The position numbers and the translations under genes were made by a program. Below the pieces are notes generated by a model. The model was not told the origin of the DNA. It was given only the letters and a program-made list of their open reading frames with translations, and ran no database searches. Below, one piece after another: positions 58,001 through 64,000 of a stretch of 64,000 bases of DNA (positions are counted from its first letter, which is position 1; every line of letters begins with the position of its first letter). The stretch is from the NCBI GenBank assembly GCA_017614465.1, contig JAGABW010000108.1, positions 1 to 64,000 on the forward strand, written 5' to 3'. This stretch comes from Bacteroidaceae bacterium (GTDB taxonomy: Bacteria > Bacteroidota > Bacteroidia > Bacteroidales > Bacteroidaceae).

Positions 58001-58439
58001 CACAACAGACGTGCCTGTCACAACAGATGAAATTGTTACAATAGCCGAGCCTATCCAAATAGACGATGAAGATGTAACGGACGCGATTAATGAAGTTGAA
58101 GATACAATTTTAACAGAACAGGCTGATTCTGCAGAAGAGCCAAGTGGGATATCCATAGAGGAAAATACCGCCCCTGATTTAGTCAAAGTTGAGGTTAGTG
58201 ACACAGTTATTCCAGACAGCAAACCAAAGGTAATACCTCCAGTGAGTCATTCTCCTTCAAAATTGATTAAGCCGGAAATGGTAGTAAAACCAAAACGTAC
58301 TAACAAATCTGATAAGATTGAAAATCCAACTGATGAAACCAATGATTCAGAGGATAATGAATTGCCAGATAAACTTTCAGAACCAGACAGACCTAAGAAA
58401 TATAGTGATGAGGGCCCGATTCAATTAACATTATTCTAA
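55032..58439 (+). CDS. parC: DNA topoisomerase IV subunit A-like protein with acidic tail
   Basis: A 1135-residue type IIA topoisomerase A subunit that cuts and rejoins DNA during decatenation. An acidic N-terminal extension (1-55) precedes the breakage-reunion domain, with YASYVILERAVPHILDGFKP, QFHPHGDASI and the active-site tyrosine in AAARYIEARLS. The C-terminal beta-propeller has degenerate blades and runs to about residue 885. The last 250 residues are a low-complexity Glu/Asp/Ser/Val tail with a short EAAGEAAGE repeat, ending in Pro/Lys-rich sequence and QLTLF, which resembles a sliding-clamp binding motif. Such long tails are uncommon. Assignment to ParC rather than GyrA follows the phylum pattern and is less certain than the family. 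Confidence 0.9.
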   Translation: MDNRDEQEIELNQDEIPGQVSDTDASSSINEEAASDDKDMVEELPANGAPHSDYDPTSMTDSITHHLSGMYQNWFLDYASYVILERAVPHILDGFKPVQRRILHSMKRMDDGRMNKVANIVGHTMQFHPHGDASIKDALVQMGQKELLIDCQGNWGNILTGDDAAAARYIEARLSKFANDVVFNPKTTEWKLSYDGRNKEPIALPVKFPLLLAQGVEGIAVGLSSKILPHNFNDLCDAAVSYLHKEPFNLYPDFLTGGSIDVSKYNDGQRGGSVRVRAKIEKLDNKTLVIREIPFGKTTTSIIDSILKAIDKGKIKARKVDDNTAAQVEILIHLTPGVSSDKTIDALYAFTDCEISISPNCCVIDDKMPQFLTVSDVLKRSVDYTKHLIKRELEIQRDELLEQLHFASLEQVFIEERIYKAKQYENAESTDAACQYIEERLTPFFPQFVREVTRDDILRLLELKMKRILKFSKDENEAMILRIKDELKRINHDLKNLVEVTAQWFIHLKDKYGAEHPRLTEIRNFDTIQAATVAEANQKLYINRADGFIGTSLKKDEFVTNCSDIDDVIIFYKDGTYKVVKVAEKVFVGETEKAKAEKRKTEIIHVAVFKKNDTRTIYNVCYKDGKSGITYIKRFNVPSVTRDREYDLTSGTPKSRVTYFTANANGEAEVIKITLKPMPKLKKQIFDKDFSEIAIKGRSSRGNVLTKYDIFRIGLKSHGGSTLGGRKVWFDNDVMRLNYESHGKYLGEFMSDDSILVVLKNGEFYTTNFDINNHYEQNILRIEKYNPEKVWTAVLWDADNQNFPYIKRFNMDANAKHQNFIGDNPMSKLILLTDVASPKLELLFGEPDTFRGPLELDVEEFIAVKGFKAKGKRLTTFNLDKVRLLTDVEDEVNEDDGDENDNGTLSESIEDKDLNTEEVIVSESDDNQETVVEEQVEANSEINEVESSSDDETEEVAVDVTEAAGEAAGEVVDQDVEVNDSERESLADDNTTDVPVTTDEIVTIAEPIQIDDEDVTDAINEVEDTILTEQADSAEEPSGISIEENTAPDLVKVEVSDTVIPDSKPKVIPPVSHSPSKLIKPEMVVKPKRTNKSDKIENPTDETNDSEDNELPDKLSEPDRPKKYSDEGPIQLTLF

Positions 58440-58464
58440 CAATTACCTTAATTCTGATAATACT

Positions 58465-59241
58465 ATGCGAAAAATACACCGAAATATCTGTTTGTGGCGC
58501 CTTACAATATTTTATTGTATGGTAATGATTGCCACATGTGTGTATGCACAGGATATAAACGTAAATAAACAGAAGAATCTGTATGTCGCATTAGGTTCAG
58601 CGGATATATTAGACACATATCTGTCTCCGTTTAGTTATAATGGCACTCATGTAGCGGTCAGTTATGAGAATTTCAAGAAGAATGACTATTATGATGGCAT
58701 TCTGTCGTTTTCCAAAGTGACGAATCCTGCTGGTAATGTAAATGAATATGCAGGTGATTTGCGATGGCGTTATGCTAAATTATATGATATCTTCAATAAA
58801 GGTGATTTCTCAGTGAAGATCGGTCCAATGGCAGTGCTTGATTTAGGTGTGCTGTATAATGAACGTAACGGCAATAATCCTGCTCAAGGAAGATTCTCCT
58901 TGATGGCAGATTTCTCATCATATGCACAATATAATTTGCGTATCGGAAAACGAAAATTCCCAATAAGATATCTCATCGATGTTCCTATGATTGGAGCTGC
59001 ATTCTCGCCAAACTACGGACAATCGTATTATGAGATATTTTCCATGAAGAAAACCGACCACAATGTGGTTTTTGCTCATGTCGGAAACACTCCGTCTTTG
59101 CGCCACAGACTGACATTCGATGTACCGACATCCAAAGGTTCTATCTCTTTGGGTTATATGGGAATATATGATCAGTCATTATATAATAATCTTCGTTACC
59201 ATAGTTATTCGCATAATTTTATAATCGGATTCAGCTTATGA
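58465..59241 (+). CDS. Exported DUF3316-like beta-rich protein
   Basis: A 258-residue exported protein with a signal peptide ending near CVYAQD (residue 30). The mature part alternates polar and hydrophobic residues and ends in a phenylalanine-containing strand (HNFIIGFSL), as in small outer-membrane barrels. It resembles DUF3316 proteins of Bacteroidota. It starts 25 bases after parC and its stop overlaps the next start by 4 bases (ATGA), coupling it to the S41 peptidase. Function unknown. Confidence 0.7.
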   Translation: MRKIHRNICLWRLTIFYCMVMIATCVYAQDINVNKQKNLYVALGSADILDTYLSPFSYNGTHVAVSYENFKKNDYYDGILSFSKVTNPAGNVNEYAGDLRWRYAKLYDIFNKGDFSVKIGPMAVLDLGVLYNERNGNNPAQGRFSLMADFSSYAQYNLRIGKRKFPIRYLIDVPMIGAAFSPNYGQSYYEIFSMKKTDHNVVFAHVGNTPSLRHRLTFDVPTSKGSISLGYMGIYDQSLYNNLRYHSYSHNFIIGFSL

Positions 59242-60257
59242 AAAAAGTCAGAAAGATATTATGTTGTGTCTTCGCAACTGTATTAATGCTGTCGGCTTGT
59301 GTTGATGAAGAAATACCTAACAGAAACACTCCTCTTGGCAACTTTGAAGCCTTGTGGCAACTGATGGATCAGCATTATTGTTTTTTCGATTACAAGCAGA
59401 AAGAACTTGGTATTGACTGGAACGAAATTCATGACAGATATTACAAGAGAATAACTCCGTATATGAACAACGAACAGTTGTTTGAGGTGTTGTGTGCAAT
59501 GTTGGGTGAGTTGAAGGACGGACATGTCAATCTGGGAGCATCATTCAACTATGGTCGTAATTGGAGCTTCTGGGAAGATTATCCTGAGAATTATCATGAC
59601 AGCATAGCACGTAGCTATCTTGGACATGATTATTATATTGCTTCGTCATTGAAATATAAGATATTAGATGATAATGTGGGCTATGTGAGAGTGGAGAGTT
59701 TTTCTGACGCCATCGGAGATGGTAATATAAGTGATATGCTTACCAAATTAGCAATATGTAGAGGGTTGATAATTGACGTGAGAAATAATGGTGGAGGACA
59801 ATTGACTTATGCGCATAAGCTGGCGAGCCATTTCACCAATGAAAAGCAACATGTAGGATATGTGTATCATAAAACAGGTAAGGGACATAATGATTTCAGT
59901 CCGATGAAATCTGAATATATAGAGCCGGCTAAAGGTGTAAGATGGCAGAAGAAGGTTGTTATATTAACGAATCGTAAGTGCTATTCTGCCACAAATGACT
60001 TTGTGAAATGTATGCATACATTCCCAAATGTAACATTGATGGGAGATAAAACTGGTGGAGGCTCAGGAATGCCTTTTACTCAAGAAATACCAAATGGATG
60101 GAGTGTGCGTTTTTCAGCCGTTGTGTTCTTGGATAAAGATTATCAACAAATAGAATTTGGTATTGAGCCGGATATAACTGTTATGATGAATAAAGCAGAT
60201 GTCTTGAAAGGTAAAGATACATTAATTGAAAAAGCAAGAGACTTTTTTAAGGATTGA
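59238..60257 (+). CDS. S41 family peptidase, lipoprotein
   Basis: A 339-residue lipoprotein (cysteine at 21 in LMLSAC). An N-terminal helical domain (LGNFEALWQLMDQHYCFF) and the MLGELKDGHVNLG motif are followed by the S41 core: VGYVRVESF, IIDVRNNGGGQ and NRKCYSATNDF, with S250 as the likely nucleophile, then GDKTGGGSG. I see no PDZ domain between the N-terminal part and the core, unlike CtpA/Tsp. It would act in the periplasm or on the outer membrane. Translationally coupled to the preceding DUF3316-like gene. Confidence 0.88.
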   Translation: MKKVRKILCCVFATVLMLSACVDEEIPNRNTPLGNFEALWQLMDQHYCFFDYKQKELGIDWNEIHDRYYKRITPYMNNEQLFEVLCAMLGELKDGHVNLGASFNYGRNWSFWEDYPENYHDSIARSYLGHDYYIASSLKYKILDDNVGYVRVESFSDAIGDGNISDMLTKLAICRGLIIDVRNNGGGQLTYAHKLASHFTNEKQHVGYVYHKTGKGHNDFSPMKSEYIEPAKGVRWQKKVVILTNRKCYSATNDFVKCMHTFPNVTLMGDKTGGGSGMPFTQEIPNGWSVRFSAVVFLDKDYQQIEFGIEPDITVMMNKADVLKGKDTLIEKARDFFKD

Positions 60258-60317
60258 CATCGTTTGATGATGTGACGGAATCACAATCGACATTGATTGG
60301 TGTTTGTGCAATAAAAT

Positions 60318-60374
60318 TATGCTATGTCCTTTGAATATTTCAATAAATATTTTCGGGGACATAGCATATGTTTT
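60318..60374. terminator. Bidirectional terminator between the S41 gene and uvrA
   Basis: A 12-bp stem (60318-60329 with 60357-60368) followed by TGTTTTTT on the plus strand and by AATTTTA-like sequence on the minus strand. It lies between two convergent genes. Confidence 0.78.
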
Positions 60375-60380
60375 TTATCA

Positions 60381-63269
60381 TTATTGTGCGAGTACTGCTT
60401 TTAAAGCCTTACCAGTGTAACTTTCTTTACAATCACATATTTTCTCAGGCACACCCTCAAAAACGATGTTACCACCATCTTGACCGCCTTCTGGACCTAA
60501 ATCGATTATATGATCGGCACATTTGATGATTTCCATGTTATGCTCAATTATAAGAACAGTGTGACCGCAACTTAAAAGTGCGTAGAATGCAGCAAGAAGC
60601 TTCTTGATATCATGGAAATGAAGCCCGGTTGTAGGTTCGTCAAATATAAATATTGTAGAACTGTCAGAAGTGGATTTTTGAGAGTTCTTTGATAGATAAA
60701 ACGCCAATTTCACACGTTGGTTCTCACCACCAGATAAAGTTGAAGAACTTTGGCCTAATTTTATGTAACCTAATCCAACGTCTTGTAAAGGTTTGAGTTT
60801 CTTGACTATCGCGCGACATAAACGCCTGTCTATCATAGCAGACTCTGCCGATTTTGAGTTATTTGAAGATTTGCTTTTAGCATCTTCTTTCCCGTATTCA
60901 CTGAAAAACTCTATGGCAATATTAACTGTCATATTTAATATGTCGTGAATACATTTATCATGGAATTTTACTTCAAGAACATCATGCTTGAATCGTTTCC
61001 CATGACAAGATTCGCATTCAAGAACCAAATCGTTCATGAACTGCATTTCGACAGTCACAGTACCTTCACCCTTACATTCTTCACATCTTCCGCCGTCGGT
61101 ATTGAACGAGAAGAATTGTGAAGTCATGCCCAATTGTTTTGCCAATTGTTGGTTTGCCATGAGTTTGCGGATTTCATCATAGGCTCCTATGTATGTTACA
61201 GGATTACTTCGTGTTGATGTTCCAATTGGGTTCTGATTTACAAACACGATATCCTTTACCATATTCACGTCACCTTCTAAACCTACAAACTGACCAGGAC
61301 GATCGCAAACCTTGTTGAGTTGGCGCATCATGGCATTATAGAATATAGTCTTAATGAGAGTAGATTTACCACTTCCGCTGACTCCAGTAACAACAGTCAT
61401 TACATTGAGTGGTATTTTTACATCTATACCTTTAAGATTATTCTCTCTTGCACATTTTATAAGAATATAATTATTCCATGGACGTCGTGATGAAGGAACA
61501 GGAATTATGTCTTGATGAGTGAGGAATTGTAATGTGTGGCTATTCTTAATATTCTCGTTGTCTTTGATTTTGTCAAAGTCTGTAGGTCCGGCCCATACAA
61601 TTTGTCCGCCTAATCGTCCTGCTTCAGGACCGATGTCTATAATATAATCGGCTGCACGCATGATTTCTTCATCGTGTTCTACAACCACCACAGTATTACC
61701 TAAATCGCGTAATTCGTGTAATACATGAATAAGTTTCTGCGTGTCACGACTGTGTAAACCGATGCTTGGCTCATCGAGAATATATAAAGAGCCCACCAAA
61801 CTGCTGCCAAGACTTGTGGCCAAGTTTATTCGTTGGCTTTCACCTCCGGATAATGTGTTCGACAAACGATTTAACGTTAGGTATGGAAGTCCTACATCGA
61901 TTAGAAATTGTAGTCTGTTGTTTATCTCCAATAACAAACGTTTTGCTATGTGAGCATCGTGTTCGTCGAGCTGTAAGTCGTCAAAAAATGATTTTAGCTT
62001 GTTGATAGGCATCTCAACCAATTCTGTGATGCTTTTACCTCCAATCTTTACATAATTGGCTTCTTTCTTCAGACGGGTGCCATGACAAGTAGGGCAGGTG
62101 GTCTTTCCTCTGTATCTGGCAAGCATCACCCTGTATTGGATTTTATATTGATTGTCTTTCAGCATGTTGAAGAAACTGTCAATACATATGTCATCATTCT
62201 CAGTAAGTATTTCGTCGTTATGCTGATTCTGATTAAAATCTCCATCAATCCAATGAGGACCATGCCAAAGTAAATCTTTCTGTTCCTGAGTGAGTTGAAA
62301 ATATGGAGTGAAGATAGGGAAACCATATCGTTCTGCTCTTCTGCAGAATTCGTTCTTCCATGCACTCATTTTTTCTCCACGCCAGCAGAATACAGCACCG
62401 TCATATACACTAAGTTCCTGGTTCGGAATAACCAACGTTTCGTCAATGCCCATGATTTTGCCATATCCTTCGCATTCGGGACATGCGCCTATCGGTGAGT
62501 TAAACGAGAACATATGCTCTGTTGGCTCTTCGAAAACAATTCCGTCGGCTTCGAAAGCCAATGAAAACAAAGCATCCTCGTATTCTCCGTTGGGACATTT
62601 CACGAGACACTGACCATTACCTTCATATATGGCAGTTTCGCATGAATCGACAAGGTGTGATATCGTATTATTGTCATCGTGGGCAACAATACGTGATATG
62701 ATTATATATGTGATTCCGTTTATATCCTCGGTTCTGTTTAAACCTTGTTGAGAATATATCTTGAGCTGTTCTTCTTTGCTGCGGCCATTACGGCATATTA
62801 AAGGACACATGACCATGAATCGTGTGCCATCAGTCATCTTCTTTACATGTTGTACAACATCCTCGGTTGTATGCTTTTTGACCTCTTTTCCGCTGATAGG
62901 GGAGAATGTGTGGCCAACTCGAGCATATAACATTTTCAGGTAATCGTATATCTCAGTTGAAGTACCAACAGTACTACGTGGGTTTTTGCTGATTACTTTT
63001 TGTTCAATTGCAATGGCTGGAGGTATTCCTTCGATAAAATCACACTCAGGTTTACCCATTCTACCCATGAATTGTCGAGCATATGTACTCAAACTCTCAA
63101 TATACCTACGCTGTCCCTCTGCATATAATGTGTCAAACGCCAACGATGATTTACCGCTGCCGCTGACTCCAGTTATAACAACAAGTTTTCCGCGTGGAAT
63201 ATCAACGTCAATATTCTTCAGATTATTGACTCTCGCTCCTTTGATTTTTATGTAATCCTCGTTTTGCAT
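60381..63269 (-). CDS. uvrA: Excinuclease ABC subunit A
   Basis: A 962-residue UvrA, the damage-sensing ATPase of nucleotide excision repair. Two ABC modules are visible: Walker [15 protein letters not shown] with signature [12 protein letters not shown], and [14 protein letters not shown] with [12 protein letters not shown]. Zinc-binding CPTC-type motifs ([34 protein letters not shown]) are in place. A Ser/Asn/Lys-rich insert (near residue 820) is unusual. The frame is open 15 codons further upstream, but the ATG at 63267-63269 ([12 protein letters not shown]) lies just inside the only promoter match, so it is chosen. Confidence 0.97.
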   Translation of the reverse strand: MQNEDYIKIKGARVNNLKNIDVDIPRGKLVVITGVSGSGKSSLAFDTLYAEGQRRYIESLSTYARQFMGRMGKPECDFIEGIPPAIAIEQKVISKNPRSTVGTSTEIYDYLKMLYARVGHTFSPISGKEVKKHTTEDVVQHVKKMTDGTRFMVMCPLICRNGRSKEEQLKIYSQQGLNRTEDINGITYIIISRIVAHDDNNTISHLVDSCETAIYEGNGQCLVKCPNGEYEDALFSLAFEADGIVFEEPTEHMFSFNSPIGACPECEGYGKIMGIDETLVIPNQELSVYDGAVFCWRGEKMSAWKNEFCRRAERYGFPIFTPYFQLTQEQKDLLWHGPHWIDGDFNQNQHNDEILTENDDICIDSFFNMLKDNQYKIQYRVMLARYRGKTTCPTCHGTRLKKEANYVKIGGKSITELVEMPINKLKSFFDDLQLDEHDAHIAKRLLLEINNRLQFLIDVGLPYLTLNRLSNTLSGGESQRINLATSLGSSLVGSLYILDEPSIGLHSRDTQKLIHVLHELRDLGNTVVVVEHDEEIMRAADYIIDIGPEAGRLGGQIVWAGPTDFDKIKDNENIKNSHTLQFLTHQDIIPVPSSRRPWNNYILIKCARENNLKGIDVKIPLNVMTVVTGVSGSGKSTLIKTIFYNAMMRQLNKVCDRPGQFVGLEGDVNMVKDIVFVNQNPIGTSTRSNPVTYIGAYDEIRKLMANQQLAKQLGMTSQFFSFNTDGGRCEECKGEGTVTVEMQFMNDLVLECESCHGKRFKHDVLEVKFHDKCIHDILNMTVNIAIEFFSEYGKEDAKSKSSNNSKSAESAMIDRRLCRAIVKKLKPLQDVGLGYIKLGQSSSTLSGGENQRVKLAFYLSKNSQKSTSDSSTIFIFDEPTTGLHFHDIKKLLAAFYALLSCGHTVLIIEHNMEIIKCADHIIDLGPEGGQDGGNIVFEGVPEKICDCKESYTGKALKAVLAQ

Positions 63270-63278
63270 ACAATTTTG

Positions 63279-63286
63279 CAAAGATA
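63279..63286 (-). promoter_or_regulatory. -7 element of uvrA
   Basis: TATCTTTG on the minus strand, ending 9 bases before the chosen start codon. Transcription should begin about 3 bases from the start, giving a leaderless or nearly leaderless mRNA. No clear -33 element. Confidence 0.5.
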
Positions 63287-63369
63287 ATACTTTTTGCTTA
63301 TTTTGCCATAACATTTTTGATAATATAATTATTTATCTGTTTATTGCTGTTTTATTAAGTCATTTTTTA

Positions 63370-63377
63370 TACCTTTG
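63370..63377 (+). promoter_or_regulatory. -7 element of the DJ-1 family gene
   Basis: TACCTTTG, 44 bases upstream of the start. An ATTG at 63343-63346 is 23 bases away, slightly long. Confidence 0.55.
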
Positions 63378-63421
63378 TAAGAAATATTAGATATCGTATA
63401 ATAATTAATAAGAATACAACT

Positions 63422-63973
63422 ATGAAAAAAGTATATTTGTTCCTTGCAGAAGGTTTTCAGGAAACTGAAGCTATTGCGGTTGTTACAATTTGTCGCCGTA
63501 CAACAATTGATATAAAAACAGTGTCTGTTACAGGTGATTTGGTCGTTAAGAGTGCTTCAGGAGTGTCTGTCATCGCAGATGTCCTTTTTGAAAGTTGTGA
63601 TTTTTCCGATGCAGATATGTTGATTATGCCAGGAGGTATGCCAGGTGCAACAACCTTACGTGATTGTGAGAAACTGGATGCAGTAGTTCGTAATCATTTC
63701 TCAAATGGCAGAGCTCTTGCCGCCATATGTGCAGCTCCTATTGTCTATGGTAGCAAAGGATTGCTCAAAGGCGTGCGTGTAACAGCATATCCGGGATTTG
63801 AAAACGAACTCATTGGAGCAACATATACAGGTAAGCCAGTTGAGGTTGACGGACAGTTTATAACAAGCAAAGGTCCTGGAACTTCACTGCAGTTTGGTTA
63901 TGCCATTGTTGAATACCTATTAGGTAAAGATACAGTAGAGCAAGTAAAACAAAATATGATGTGGGCACAATGA
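63422..63973 (+). CDS. DJ-1/PfpI family protein
   Basis: A 183-residue DJ-1 superfamily protein of the YajL/PARK7 type. The conserved glutamate lies in LAEGFQETEA and the reactive cysteine in LAAICAAP; GGMPGATTLRD and GPGTSLQFGYAIVE complete the family pattern. Members act as deglycases, glyoxalases or redox-protective proteins; which applies here is not evident. It is the last complete gene, divergent from uvrA. Confidence 0.94.
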   Translation: MKKVYLFLAEGFQETEAIAVVTICRRTTIDIKTVSVTGDLVVKSASGVSVIADVLFESCDFSDADMLIMPGGMPGATTLRDCEKLDAVVRNHFSNGRALAAICAAPIVYGSKGLLKGVRVTAYPGFENELIGATYTGKPVEVDGQFITSKGPGTSLQFGYAIVEYLLGKDTVEQVKQNMMWAQ

Positions 63974-64000
63974 TATAATGTCGCATATGGAACAATTTGA

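Noticed and set aside
57812..58222. Open Ser/Thr-rich frame on the minus strand opposite the parC tail
   Set aside because: It mirrors the low-complexity acidic coding of parC on the other strand. It has no promoter and no recognisable protein family.
63978..64000. Possible start of a further gene at the window edge (ATGTCGCATATGGAACAA)
   Set aside because: Seven codons are too few to support a call, though position and frame are plausible.

Overview
The window looks like chromosomal DNA of a member of the Bacteroidota, most likely order Bacteroidales and plausibly Prevotellaceae. The evidence is the repeated promoter signature (TTTG about 19-21 nt upstream of TAnnTTTG), AT-rich intergenic DNA with little Shine-Dalgarno signal, and family content typical of the phylum: a 2515-residue type IX secretion translocon SprA, TamB paired with a lipoprotein-type Omp85 (TamL), a eukaryote-like prolyl-tRNA synthetase, a YraN-family protein and a ParC-like topoisomerase with a long acidic tail. 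I see no insertion sequence, integrase, prophage or CRISPR array. The genus is inference.

Layout. The first 62 bases are the 3' end of a 5S rRNA, followed by a strong terminator. A leftward yraN and a rightward sugar-nucleotide operon come next: gmd fused to an N-terminal helix-turn-helix, fcl, a nucleotidyltransferase/GHMP-kinase-like fusion, and a PanE-family reductase. From 5.3 to 11.2 kb a leftward operon holds a DUF1599 tandem-repeat protein, a MauE/DoxX-type membrane protein, tpiA, a SPOR protein, folE and dnaG. Leftward M23/LysM peptidase and ndk genes follow. A second leftward operon (24.3 to 13.3 kb) runs ruvA, sprA, an unknown gene, xseA, xseB and a small lipoprotein. nadK and an ABC exporter (leftward) diverge from pdxJ-exbB-exbD-tonB (rightward), which is followed by tamB-tamL and an unusual initiator tRNA.

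From 37.8 to 44.5 kb the leftward genes are proS, clpC, a PurF-like protein lacking the glutaminase cysteine, and prs. Rightward genes then encode an OmpA-type lipoprotein, MtgA, and a two-gene module: a cysteine-motif/TonB-C membrane protein directly coupled to a small PflA-like radical SAM enzyme. A leftward beta-helix lipoprotein and rplS precede rightward metF-holB-transporter genes. A preQ1-type riboswitch comes next, ahead of a queuosine-precursor transporter and queF, then parC, a DUF3316-like protein coupled to an S41 peptidase, leftward uvrA and finally a DJ-1 family gene.

Most genes are ordinary housekeeping. The candidates for something undescribed are: (1) the HTH-GMD fusion with a dyad and half-site at its own promoter, suggesting an autoregulating GDP-fucose enzyme; (2) the nucleotidyltransferase-GHMP fusion in the same operon, whose kinase lobe seems to lack the phosphate loop; (3) the Cys-motif/TonB-C plus radical SAM module at 46.4-48.0 kb; (4) the Cys-less PurF paralogue beside prs; (5) a clamp-binding-like QLTLF motif ending the acidic tail of ParC; (6) the atypical initiator tRNA.
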